Origin: Pseudomonadota bacterium | GTDB taxonomy: Bacteria; Pseudomonadota; Gammaproteobacteria; Burkholderiales; Burkholderiaceae_C | Reading direction: 5' to 3' | DNA length: 41,039 nt | NCBI GenBank assembly: GCA_030538605.1 | Contig: JAUNTQ010000014.1 | Location: 1-41,039, forward strand | Shown: positions 1 through 7,325 of the stretch, in pieces | Position numbering within the stretch: the first letter of the stretch is position 1 | How the letters are laid out: every line of letters starts with the position of its first letter | Position numbers and translations under genes: made by a program | The notes under the pieces: generated by a model | Told to the model about the DNA's origin: nothing | Databases searched by the model: none | What the model saw: only the letters and a program-made list of their open reading frames with translations

Positions 1-1
1 A

Positions 2-52
2 CGGGGGAAGGAGCGGGCAGCCAAAACGCCTGTCGGCTTATTTATGGGATTG
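2..52. repeat. 51-bp dispersed repeat, copy 1
   Basis: These bases match 34375-34425 in the same orientation with three differences in 51 (48 of 51 identical). The second copy is the edge of a larger inverted-repeat element, so this copy is probably the same element cut by the window start. It runs into the upstream region of the first gene and contains an in-frame ATG at 44, which is therefore a poor choice of start codon. Confidence 0.8.
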
Positions 53-64
53 GCTATAACTGGA

Positions 65-1312
65 ATGAATAATGGGCGCGCCGCCATGAAAAAGACTGTT
101 TTGCCCCCCCCTTGCATGCCGCCCATGGCGGAGCTGGCGCTGCGCGCGTTTGACGATGCGCTGGCGGTGCTGGCGCCGGGCGAGCCGGGGGCCAAGGTGC
201 GCTGGTGCAGCGAGTCGTTTGCGCAGCTGTTGCAGGGCACGCCCGCGGATTGGCAAGGGCAGCCGCTGGCGGTGCTGATGGCGCGCCTGCCGGGCCTGGA
301 CGAAGGGCTGGATGCGCTGGCTGATGCAGCGCCGGCATGGAGCGGCCCGGTGAACCTGCACGGTGCCGATGCCAAGCCGCGCTGGGCGCTGGCCAGCCTG
401 CGCGCCACGGCGGGGGCCGATGGCCAGGGCGGCGCGGGCGAGCCTGCATGGGCGCTGCGCCTGCAGGCCGAGGCCGAGCAGGAGCGCGCCACGCGCCGCC
501 ACCTGGAAGACCGCGAGCGCCTGCTGTTCACCTCGCGCAGCGTGGCCGTGGGCGAGATGGCGACCACGCTGGCGCATGAGCTGAACCAGCCGCTGGGCGC
601 GGTGACCAACGTGCTGCGCGGGCTGAAGACGCGGCTGGCCGGCGCCGTGGCCAACCCCAGCCCGAGCGCGCTGCAGGCGCTGGAGCAGGGCGTGCAGCTG
701 GCGCTGGACCAGGTGCAATACGCCTCGCGCATCATCGGACGCATGCGCGACTACACCCAGTCGCGCCAGCCCCGGCGCGAGCGGGTTGACCTGCATGCGC
801 TGCTGCACAACAGCCTGACCCTGCTCGACTGGGACCTGCGCCGCCACGGCGTGCAGCTCAACCTGGGCGAGAGCCTGCGCGCGCTGCCCGCGCCAGCGGG
901 CCAGCGGGCCACGCACGTGGTGGGCGACGGCGTGATGCTGCAACAGGTGCTGGTCAACCTGCTGCGCAACGCCATCGACGCCATGGCCGGCACGCCCGCG
1001 GGCCAGCGCGTGCTGGACATCGGCGCGCGCACCGACGAAGGCGGGCAGATCGAAATCGCCATCGCCGACACCGGCAGTGGCATCGGCCAGGACGCGGCGC
1101 AGCAGCTCTTCACCCCCTTCTTCTCCACCAAGCCCACCGGCATGGGCATTGGCCTGAACATCTGCCGCAGCCTGATCGAGCTGCACCAGGGGCGCCTGTG
1201 GTTCAGCCCCAACCCCGAGCGCGGCTGCACCTTCTATCTCGCCCTGCCGCTGGCAGACGCGCAGGCCGACGGCCTGCCGCGCTTTCTCGTCAGCGAGGAA
1301 ACCCCCGCATGA
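65..1312 (+). CDS. Soluble PAS-like sensor histidine kinase
   Basis: Cytoplasmic two-component kinase that should autophosphorylate on histidine and pass the phosphate to the regulator encoded next. The N-terminal ~140 residues look like a degenerate PAS sensor. A linker leads to an H-box of the GEMATTLAHELNQPLGAV type (phospho-His near residue 171). The ATPase domain has an N-box (NLLRNAIDAM, Asn near 302), G1 (DTGSGIG) and G2 (GMGIGLN). No membrane segment is visible, so the signal is probably intracellular. The H-box resembles FixL/TtrS/DctS-type kinases. Start is uncertain: ATG at 44 lies in a dispersed repeat, and 65 and 86 are alternatives, none with a strong ribosome site. Its stop overlaps the next start (ATGA at 1309-1312), which implies translational coupling. 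The signal sensed is unknown. Confidence 0.85.
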   Translation: MNNGRAAMKKTVLPPPCMPPMAELALRAFDDALAVLAPGEPGAKVRWCSESFAQLLQGTPADWQGQPLAVLMARLPGLDEGLDALADAAPAWSGPVNLHGADAKPRWALASLRATAGADGQGGAGEPAWALRLQAEAEQERATRRHLEDRERLLFTSRSVAVGEMATTLAHELNQPLGAVTNVLRGLKTRLAGAVANPSPSALQALEQGVQLALDQVQYASRIIGRMRDYTQSRQPRRERVDLHALLHNSLTLLDWDLRRHGVQLNLGESLRALPAPAGQRATHVVGDGVMLQQVLVNLLRNAIDAMAGTPAGQRVLDIGARTDEGGQIEIAIADTGSGIGQDAAQQLFTPFFSTKPTGMGIGLNICRSLIELHQGRLWFSPNPERGCTFYLALPLADAQADGLPRFLVSEETPA

Positions 1313-1998
1313 ACACCCCCGCCCCGCCCGCCGCCGTGCGCACCCTCTACCTGCTGGACGACAACGACGACTTCCGCGCCACCGCCAAATGGTGGCTGAG
1401 CGGCGCGGGCTATGAGGTCATCGACTTCGGCGACCCGGGCGCCGCCATCGACGTGCTCATCGGCCTGGACGCCAGCACCATCACCCGCGCCTGCCTGCTG
1501 CTGGACGTGCGCATGCCCGGCATGACCGGCCTGCAAGTGCACGACACCCTCATCGCCCACGGCATCACCGGCGCCACCGCGCGCCCGGCGCTGCCCATCG
1601 TCTACATGACCGGCCACGGCGACGTGCCCCTGGCCGTGCAGGCCATGGAAAAAGGCGCCATCACCTTCCTCGAAAAGCCGTTCGAGGAAAGCGCGCTCGA
1701 ATCCGCGCTCGAGCGCGCCTTCCAGCCCCGCGCCGGCCTGCCCGAAGAGCCGCCCGACCTCGACGCCGACGCCCCCCCCCTGTGCCCCGAATACGCCAAG
1801 CGCCTGGCCACCCTCAGCCCGCGCGAGGCGCAGGTCATGCAAGGCGTGGTGCAAGGCAAGATCAGCAAAGTCATCGCCCGCGAACTCGACGTCAGCACCA
1901 AGACCATCGAGCTGCACCGCAGCCGCGTGATGCTGAAAATGCAGGCCGACTCCGTCGTCCACCTCACCCGCATGGCCCTGGCGCGGCGAGCGCTGTAA
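1309..1998 (+). CDS. FixJ/NarL-type response regulator
   Basis: DNA-binding partner of the kinase just upstream. The receiver domain has an acidic pocket (LLDDNDD, about residues 13-19), the phospho-acceptor Asp in LLLDVRMPGM (about D66), the switch Thr in YMTGHGD and the conserved Lys in FLEKPF (about K123). An acidic/proline linker leads to a LuxR-type helix-turn-helix (about 169-225; LSPREAQVMQG and KTIELHRSRVMLKM). At 229 residues the length is normal for FixJ/TtrR regulators. The start at 1309 is chosen over the upstream in-frame ATG at 1198 because it gives the classical ATGA overlap and a receiver domain of normal length. Targets are not evident; a long palindromic repeat follows the stop and probably terminates the operon. 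Confidence 0.9.
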   Translation: MNTPAPPAAVRTLYLLDDNDDFRATAKWWLSGAGYEVIDFGDPGAAIDVLIGLDASTITRACLLLDVRMPGMTGLQVHDTLIAHGITGATARPALPIVYMTGHGDVPLAVQAMEKGAITFLEKPFEESALESALERAFQPRAGLPEEPPDLDADAPPLCPEYAKRLATLSPREAQVMQGVVQGKISKVIARELDVSTKTIELHRSRVMLKMQADSVVHLTRMALARRAL

Positions 1999-2008
1999 GA
2001 ACAAAAAG

Positions 2009-2100
2009 ATAGCTGCTTGCGTATGGTTTAAAACGTTTTCAGTATTGTTTTATGATGAAAACGTTTTAAACTGTACGCAAACAGCTATTATTTTTTTTGT
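2009..2100. repeat. Long palindromic repeat, copy R1 (terminator-like)
   Basis: Arms 2011-2041 and 2056-2086 are complementary over ~31 bp with three mismatches, and enclose a 14-nt AT-rich loop. The outer arms carry the family signature AGCTGCTTGCGTA. The palindrome is preceded by an A-run and followed by eight or more Ts (2091-2098), so on the plus strand it should act as a strong intrinsic terminator for the two-component operon. Related copies lie near 13051, 14505, 23601 and 34166. Confidence 0.85.
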
Positions 2101-2373
2101 ATCTTCGCATGTGCTCAGACGAATGAGTGCCCGCTCCAGACAGCCACCACGCGGGCACCGACATAGGTAGTCTTACTAGCAATAGGTGGAGTTACTAGCT
2201 GGTAACGATATGAATGTTCAAGCCCGCCACAACGCGGTTCAATCACACCCATCAAGCGATTCGGACACACAGCACGGTTGCTTGGTCGCCAGGGCAGCAA
2301 GAGCCGCCCCGGCGCAAGGTCTGAATTCATCAATCCCGGCCCTCGGGGCCAAACGTGAACCAAGGAGTGAATC
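2101..2373 (+). promoter_or_regulatory. Upstream region of the glycine-rich gene with paired TTACTAGC octamers
   Basis: This 273-bp stretch has no convincing gene. It holds two direct copies of TTACTAGC (2173-2180 and 2192-2199) spaced 19 bp start to start, i.e. nearly two helical turns, which would suit a regulator contacting one DNA face. A good ribosome site (AAGGAG, 2361-2366) precedes the ATG at 2374. No confident -35/-10 pair was found. The operator role is inference from spacing only. Confidence 0.35.
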
Positions 2374-3219
2374 ATGGGTGCAGCAGTAGGTGTAGTGGCC
2401 AGCGCAGTGCTGGGTGGTGGCGGTGGCGGTCTGCTGGGCGGCATGCTCGGCGGCGGCGGTCTGCTGGGTGGCATTGGTCAGCTGGTGAGCGGCTTTCTGG
2501 GTGGTGCCGGCGGCGCTGGCGGTATCGGCCAAGTGTTGCAGGGCTTTTCCCCCGCCAACATCATCAACGCCACGGCCAACCTGTTCAACTCGGTGAATGG
2601 CAACAGCGTGAAAGACGCCGCTTGCACACTGCACAAAGAGCACGGCATGCCCAAGTTTGTGCAGGACATCGTCAACCAGGCCGTTGACAAGATCCTGAAG
2701 CAGAACCACAAGGAAACCGATCCTGCTGCTCAGAAGGCGCTTGACGACGCGACCAAGGGCGATGCCGACAAGACCATTCAGGAAATGGCCCAGAAGATCG
2801 TCGACATCGTGACCAAGCGCCTGAACGAAGGCGTGAAGGGCGCTGGCGGCGAAGGTGGCGAAGGCGAAGCTGCTGCTGGCAGCGGCCGCAAGAAAACAGC
2901 GGGCAGCTGGCTGATGTTGATTGCCCAGGCCATGGGTGAGGTGTTGGGCGAAAAGGCCGCCAAGATGGTTGAGCTGTCGCAGGAAGTCAGTGCGGCGGCC
3001 AAGGAGCAGAAGGCGGCCGCCCAGGAAATGAAGGACGCCAAGACGGAAGATCAGAAGAAGGACGCCGGAGCTTCTGACAAGAAAGCCGCAGCCCGCATGA
3101 CCGAAGCCCAAACCGAGCTGCAAGGTGTGAGCCAGGAATACAAGCTGCTGACCGAGACCATCTCCACGGTGATCAAGGGCATTGGCGAATCCCTGTCGAC
3201 CATGGGTCGCAAGCAATAA
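2374..3219 (+). CDS. Glycine-rich, coiled-coil protein of unknown function
   Basis: I do not recognise this 281-residue protein. Residues 1-55 are almost wholly Gly, Leu, Ala and Val (blocks of four or five glycines between LLGG repeats). There is no classical positively charged signal peptide, so it is either membrane-inserting or exported by a route other than Sec. A central helical part follows, with one Cys near residue 88. A Gly/Glu-rich linker (about 150-168) precedes a hydrophobic helix (SWLMLIAQAMGEVLG). A long Lys/Ala/Glu-rich coiled coil (about 195-280) ends in an amphipathic TETISTVIKGIGESLSTM. The layout (glycine-rich hydrophobic head, amphipathic coiled-coil tail) loosely recalls harpins and secretion-apparatus or pore proteins, but that is analogy only. 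It has a good Shine-Dalgarno and its own terminator, so it is a separate transcription unit just upstream of six exported paralogs. Confidence 0.75.
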   Translation: MGAAVGVVASAVLGGGGGGLLGGMLGGGGLLGGIGQLVSGFLGGAGGAGGIGQVLQGFSPANIINATANLFNSVNGNSVKDAACTLHKEHGMPKFVQDIVNQAVDKILKQNHKETDPAAQKALDDATKGDADKTIQEMAQKIVDIVTKRLNEGVKGAGGEGGEGEAAAGSGRKKTAGSWLMLIAQAMGEVLGEKAAKMVELSQEVSAAAKEQKAAAQEMKDAKTEDQKKDAGASDKKAAARMTEAQTELQGVSQEYKLLTETISTVIKGIGESLSTMGRKQ

Positions 3220-3244
3220 GCGTAAGCAAGTTGCAACAAGAAAG

Positions 3245-3271
3245 ACGGGCCGTTCATCGGCCCGTTTTTTT
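3245..3271 (+). terminator. Intrinsic terminator after the glycine-rich gene
   Basis: Perfect 8-bp stem (ACGGGCCG / CGGCCCGT) with a TTCAT loop followed by seven Ts. It starts 26 bp after the stop codon, isolating the glycine-rich gene from the downstream paralog array. Confidence 0.92.
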
Positions 3272-3330
3272 GCTGGTCGCTGCCATAGCATGACGCCAGC
3301 TTTTGATTCCCTGCCATCTGAGTAATTGCC

Positions 3331-4062
3331 ATGCCCCGATCTTTCGCACACCGAGCCTGTTGCGCCCTGGCGGTGCTCGCACTGAGCCCCCTGTCTGCTG
3401 GCCCTGCGTTGGCTTACGGGATAAGCAGTGACGCGGGCATGAGCTTGTCGATAGGCGCAGGCAACTATCTGCTTGGTCAGCAAACGCTGAAAAGCGCCAC
3501 GCGCAGTGCGGCGCAAGCCACGTCAGCCAAGCGCGCCGCGCCAGCGCGGGTCGCAACGAATGCCAATACCCGGTTCGCTCCATCGGGCAGCAGCGCAGGA
3601 CTGAATACGCTGGTGGCGGTGTACCCGGGCGCCGAACGCGGGCAGGCGCGGCAGGGTTACGGGCAATTGCGCGACGCGTATCCGCAAGTGGCCCGGCAAC
3701 TGGGTCTGCCGCTGAACGACGTGGCCAGCGCGCTGGCGTCGTTTCTGGTGGGCAGCTACATGGCCTACCACAACACCCCATTTGCCGATGCGCATGTCAA
3801 GCCGCTGGCCGATCAGATGCGCGGCGCGCTGGCCAGCGAGGGGGGCTGTGGCCGCATGAGCGATGCCGAGAAGGAGTCCATCTACGACCAGATGGTGATG
3901 CTGGGCATGATGATGGCAACCACGCAAGTGCAGTTGCAGCAGCAGCCCGATGCGCGCGTCGAGGCGCAGTTGCGCGAGGTGGGGCGGCAGTTTCTGGAAG
4001 GCATGTTGCAAGTCAAGGCCGATCGTGTGCGCCTGACGGCTGCAGGCTTGCGCATCGAGTAG
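3331..4062 (+). CDS. Exported array paralog 1 (unknown function, DUF6683-like)
   Basis: First of six tandem paralogs. It has a Sec signal peptide (Arg/His-containing start, hydrophobic core, cleavage near ALA-YGISS). A low-complexity Ala/Ser/Arg linker leads to a helical domain from about residue 88. The shared family core is G-L-x-x-L-V..YP, then LG-P-x-x-D-V-A, then Y-x-AYHN-x-P near residue 143 followed by DA..KPL..Q, then R-M-S-x-A-E-K and a C-terminal V-R-L..A-G-L-R. From memory this resembles proteins annotated DUF6683; I cannot confirm that here. Within the array it groups with paralogs 5 and 6 (RMSxAEK motif). Predicted to be periplasmic or secreted. The ribosome site is weak. No catalytic residues are recognisable. 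Confidence 0.8.
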   Translation: MPRSFAHRACCALAVLALSPLSAGPALAYGISSDAGMSLSIGAGNYLLGQQTLKSATRSAAQATSAKRAAPARVATNANTRFAPSGSSAGLNTLVAVYPGAERGQARQGYGQLRDAYPQVARQLGLPLNDVASALASFLVGSYMAYHNTPFADAHVKPLADQMRGALASEGGCGRMSDAEKESIYDQMVMLGMMMATTQVQLQQQPDARVEAQLREVGRQFLEGMLQVKADRVRLTAAGLRIE

Positions 4063-4131
4063 GGCGGTGGCGATGTGCGCTTGTCGGTCTATGCCGGGTA
4101 AACGAAGCACTGCCGTGTCTGCGCGTTTACC

Positions 4132-4887
4132 GTGAGCAGAAGAGACACACCCGCCGTGCAAGGTTGGCCTTTCCTGGCCGCGTGCTGTTTCGCCCTGATC
4201 CCGACGGGCGTCGGCGCCTGGGGCATCAGTGAGCCCACGCTGTACGACCTGGGGCAGCTGCAGATGACGCATCGCAGCCTGAGCCGTTTGAATGAATCGG
4301 TGTTTGGCGACGCGGCGGCTACGCCCGCAGGCGGCACGCGGGTGGCTCGCTCGCCGCTCGATCTGGGCCAGGCAGGGCTGTCGGTGGCGGGCAATGGCAC
4401 CTTGTCCAGCAACAAGGGAATTGAAAAGATCGTGGCAAGGCTGTTTCCTCGCGAGGAGTTTGTGCCCAGGCGCATTGCCTTGCAGCAGTTGGTGGAGGCG
4501 TTTCAGCGCAATGCACAACAGGTGTATGGCGTGCCGCCCAATCATCTGGCCACGGCGATGGCCGTGGCTGTGGCCGGCGGCTGGTCGGCCTGGCACGGCG
4601 AGCCGTTTCGGGACGAATGGGTCAAGCCGCTGGTGGCGCAGTTCGATGCGGCGCTGCGCGACGACCCGGCGATTGCCGCGATGTCGATCGGCAGCAAGGT
4701 GTACACGCACCAGTTGCTTGTCGGCATGGGGCTGCTGCTGCTGGCGGAACAGGCGGCGCAGGGGGCGCAGTACGACGCCGGGCGCAGGTCGCGATTGCGC
4801 AAGCTTGGTGGCGACTACTTTCAGTCGCTTTTGCAGGTGTCGCCGCAGCAAGTGCAGCTGTCGGCGCAGGGGCTGCGCATGCCATGA
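4132..4887 (+). CDS. Exported array paralog 2 (unknown function)
   Basis: Second paralog, 251 residues from a GTG start. The N-terminus has basic residues and then a hydrophobic stretch (GWPFLAACCFALIPTG) with predicted cleavage near GVGA-WGIS. The conserved core is present: G-I-E-K-I-V, then YGVPPNHLATAMA, then W-S-A-W-H-G-E-P-F followed by D-E-W-V-K-P-L, ending V-Q-L-S-A-Q-G-L-R-M-P. It is closest to paralogs 3 and 4 (x-x-YGVP-x-N-x-LATA pattern), consistent with local tandem duplication. It lies 69 bp after paralog 1, and its stop overlaps an ATG at 4884 (ATGA), so paralog 3 is probably translationally coupled. Function unknown. Confidence 0.75.
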   Translation: MSRRDTPAVQGWPFLAACCFALIPTGVGAWGISEPTLYDLGQLQMTHRSLSRLNESVFGDAAATPAGGTRVARSPLDLGQAGLSVAGNGTLSSNKGIEKIVARLFPREEFVPRRIALQQLVEAFQRNAQQVYGVPPNHLATAMAVAVAGGWSAWHGEPFRDEWVKPLVAQFDAALRDDPAIAAMSIGSKVYTHQLLVGMGLLLLAEQAAQGAQYDAGRRSRLRKLGGDYFQSLLQVSPQQVQLSAQGLRMP

Positions 4888-4898
4888 AAGAAGGGGTG

Positions 4899-5651
4899 AT
4901 GAAGATGCGTAGATGGTCGGGAACGTGGCTGCTGCTGCTGGCGTGCGTGCTGTTGCCGCTGCCGGCGCGGGCCTTGGGCCCCGATGCGGTGAACACGGGC
5001 TTCATCATTGACTTCAATGAACAGTGGCTGCGCGAGGATGCGGTCAACCGGACGCTCAGCCAGGCGCGCAAGGACATGCAGCCGCGCGAGCGGCATCAGG
5101 CGGGCGGTGGCAGCGATGTCAAGACCGACATTCTGTGGACCGGCTCGCTCAGGCTGCACGAGGGCAGGCTTTTCTTGAACGATGAGGGTGTTCACAAGCT
5201 GGCGAACATGTTTCCGTCGCAGCAGTACGTGCAAGCCTACGACGCATTCACGCAAATCATTGCGTCGTTCAACGAGAACGTGGAGCGGCTGTACAAGGTG
5301 CCGCCGGAGAACGTGGCCACGGGCGTGGCCGCGTTGCTGGCGGGGGGCTACGCGGCTTATCACAACAAGCCATTTCCCGATGCCTGGGTACGCCCCGTGG
5401 TGCGGCAGGTGGATGCGCTGTTGCGCCAGAAGCCGGAGCTGTTCGAAGGCAAGACTGTTTACAAACGCGAGTCCTATCAGGTGTCGGTAGGCATTGGCAT
5501 GCTGCTGCTCATGACGCAGACCGAACTGGCCAAGCAAAAGGGTGCGGATGCAAGCGCATTGAAGGCGGCGGGCGCGCAGGTGCTGGCGTCCACACTGGGC
5601 GCGCCGCCTGAGCGCATCGTGTTTTCGGCGTCCGGGTTTCGGGTGCGTTGA
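4899..5651 (+). CDS. Exported array paralog 3 (unknown function)
   Basis: Third paralog, 250 residues from the ATG at 4899; ATGs at 4884 and 4905 are alternatives. The signal peptide (MKMRRWSGTW, then an LLLLACVLLPLP core, ARA cleavage) is almost identical, in DNA as well as protein, to that of paralog 4, although the mature proteins differ widely. The mature domain keeps G-V-H-K-L-A, then YKVPPENVATGVAALLAGG, then Y-A-A-Y-H-N-K-P-F followed by D-A-W-V-R-P-V, and the C-terminal S-A-S-G-F-R-V-R. The start at 4899 is favoured because the same GTGATGAAGATGCG context precedes paralog 4. Likely periplasmic or secreted and cotranscribed with its neighbours. No enzyme motif is seen. Confidence 0.75.
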   Translation: MKMRRWSGTWLLLLACVLLPLPARALGPDAVNTGFIIDFNEQWLREDAVNRTLSQARKDMQPRERHQAGGGSDVKTDILWTGSLRLHEGRLFLNDEGVHKLANMFPSQQYVQAYDAFTQIIASFNENVERLYKVPPENVATGVAALLAGGYAAYHNKPFPDAWVRPVVRQVDALLRQKPELFEGKTVYKRESYQVSVGIGMLLLMTQTELAKQKGADASALKAAGAQVLASTLGAPPERIVFSASGFRVR

Positions 5652-5685
5652 AGGCGCTGGACGTTGGTGGTGACATCAAGGAGTG

Positions 5686-6456
5686 ATGAAGATGCGTAGA
5701 TGGTTGGGAACATGGCTGCTGATGGCGTGCGTGCTGCTGCCGCTGCCTGCACGGGCGCTGGGCGATGCGGCCTGGGGCTACAGCTACGACTTCACGAACA
5801 CCTCGATTCAGAGCGATCTGGTGTGGCGTGCCACGCGGCAGGCGACGGCGTACGACCCTTATGCGACGGGAAAGTCCGGCGGGGGCAAGCGCCAGGCCGA
5901 GGAGAGCAAGCGCTCGGTGCTGGACTTGGGCACGTACCCCGAGCGCGAGAACGTCACGGGCCACCGCCGCCTGTGGGAACCGGAGCCACTGGAGCGACTG
6001 GCGCGCCAGCTGTATCCGCAAGCGCAGTACGCAGCGCGGCGCGGCATGTTCATTGACCTGGTGCTGGCGTTCAACGACAACGTGCAGCAGAAGTACGGCG
6101 TGCCCAAGAACAACCTGGCCACGGCCACCGCGTTGGCGCTGGTGAGTTCTCACGCGGTGTATTCAGGCAAGCCGGTGCCGGATGCCTTCATCAAGCCGTT
6201 GGTCGAGCAGCTGCAGCGCACCATGGAGGGTGATCCAAAGCTCAAGGACATGAAGATCGGGGAGAAGAACGACGTGTATCTGTCACTGGTGGGCGTGGGC
6301 ATGTGGTTTTACGGCATGCAGGCCGATGTGCAGCAGAACCCCGACGCCGCGCGCGAGGCGCGGCTGCGCGAGACGGCGGGCAGTTACTTTCAGCGCCTGG
6401 CGGGCGCGGCACCCGAGCGGGTGTCGTTTGGCCGCAAGGGGTTGGTGGTGCGGTAG
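5686..6456 (+). CDS. Exported array paralog 4 (unknown function)
   Basis: Fourth paralog, 256 residues. It follows paralog 3 by 34 bp, with a clear AAGGAG ribosome site. The signal peptide is nearly the same as that of paralog 3 (one Leu-rich codon shorter). The mature part is the most divergent of its subgroup at the Y-x-AYHN position, which reads H-A-V-Y-S-G-K-P-V, but it retains L-E-R-L-A-R-Q-L-Y-P, YGVPKNNLATATALAL, the P-D-A-F-I-K-P-L segment and the hydrophobic V-G-V-G-M-W-F helix. It ends F-G-R-K-G-L-V-V-R. Loss of the aromatic-His pair suggests relaxed constraint or a changed role. Otherwise unrecognised. Confidence 0.75.
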   Translation: MKMRRWLGTWLLMACVLLPLPARALGDAAWGYSYDFTNTSIQSDLVWRATRQATAYDPYATGKSGGGKRQAEESKRSVLDLGTYPERENVTGHRRLWEPEPLERLARQLYPQAQYAARRGMFIDLVLAFNDNVQQKYGVPKNNLATATALALVSSHAVYSGKPVPDAFIKPLVEQLQRTMEGDPKLKDMKIGEKNDVYLSLVGVGMWFYGMQADVQQNPDAAREARLRETAGSYFQRLAGAAPERVSFGRKGLVVR

Positions 6457-6496
6457 ATCAGCGCTTGTTTAACGTGGTGCCTGAAAGGAGTTTTCG

Positions 6497-7258
6497 ATGA
6501 GGCAATGGACATGGGCGCGCTGCGCCGCCGTGCTGTGGGTGGGCGCTGGCGGAATGGCTGCCGTGCAGGCGCAAACGTTTCCGATGTACAGCTCGGTGGC
6601 CTGGAGCATGAGCAACTCGGCGGGCAACGCCATCTTGAGCCAGAACACCTTGCGCGAGGCGGCCAAGGCCGAGGGGCGGCCGATGGCAGAGGGCGCGCCG
6701 CTGTTTGACCGATCGCGCGGTGCGGGCAAGGCGCCTGCGGGGCGCGCACCGCGCGCGGTTTCCACCGCCATTGCCAAACCGGGGGGCACGCGCGGCATCG
6801 AATCGCTGGTGGCGGGTTACCCCGCTGCGCAGAAGGCCGAGATGCGCAAGGTGTTCACGCAGTTGATTGCGGCTTTCGAGCCGGTGGCGGGCCAGCTGGG
6901 CGCGCCCGCTTATGACATGGGCAGCGCGGCAGCAGCGCTGATTTCAGGCAGCTATGCCGCGTACCACAACCAGACTTTGTCGGAGGCGCACTTCCGGCCG
7001 CTGGCGCGGCAGATGCAAAGAGCGTTTGAAAGCGATGCGGGTTTCAGCCGCATGTCGACGGCGGAAAAGCAGAACCTGTACCAGATCATGGTGGGCGCGG
7101 GCATGCTGTTCACGGTGGTGCAGCTGGAAAACGCCAAGCAGCCCAACCCGGAGGTGACGGCCCAGCTGAGGGCGGCGGGGGGCGATTTTCTCGGGCAGTT
7201 CACGCACTCCAACCCGGCGCTGGTGCGGCTGGGAGACGACGGCTTGCGCATGCCTTGA
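6497..7258 (+). CDS. Exported array paralog 5 (unknown function)
   Basis: Fifth paralog, 253 residues, 40 bp after paralog 4. A strong ribosome site (AAAGGAG) sits in a leader nearly copied in front of paralog 6. The Sec signal ends near AVQA-QTFPM. The mature protein has a 60-residue Ala/Arg-rich linker, then the core: G-I-E-S-L-V-A-G-Y-P, then Q-L-G-A-P-A-Y-D-M, then S-Y-A-A-Y-H-N-Q-T followed by A-H-F-R-P-L, then R-M-S-T-A-E-K, then V-R-L-G-D-D-G-L-R-M-P. It is most like paralog 1 (about the same length, same RMSxAEK motif), although three genes of the other subgroup lie between them. Function unknown; predicted soluble and exported. Confidence 0.78.
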   Translation: MRQWTWARCAAVLWVGAGGMAAVQAQTFPMYSSVAWSMSNSAGNAILSQNTLREAAKAEGRPMAEGAPLFDRSRGAGKAPAGRAPRAVSTAIAKPGGTRGIESLVAGYPAAQKAEMRKVFTQLIAAFEPVAGQLGAPAYDMGSAAAALISGSYAAYHNQTLSEAHFRPLARQMQRAFESDAGFSRMSTAEKQNLYQIMVGAGMLFTVVQLENAKQPNPEVTAQLRAAGGDFLGQFTHSNPALVRLGDDGLRMP

Positions 7259-7325
7259 CCACAGGAGGGATGGTGATGCGATAGGTCAATGGTTTTGAGA
7301 ATCCATGCTTGAAAGGAGTTTTTCG

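Noticed and set aside
38-1186. Long open frame on the minus strand over the sensor kinase gene
   Set aside because: Translation is Ala/Gln/His/Arg-rich without domains; it mirrors a GC-rich gene on the other strand.
2374-3219. Calling the glycine-rich protein a type III secretion harpin or filament subunit
   Set aside because: Only compositional similarity; no secretion-apparatus gene, chaperone or recognised promoter box is nearby.
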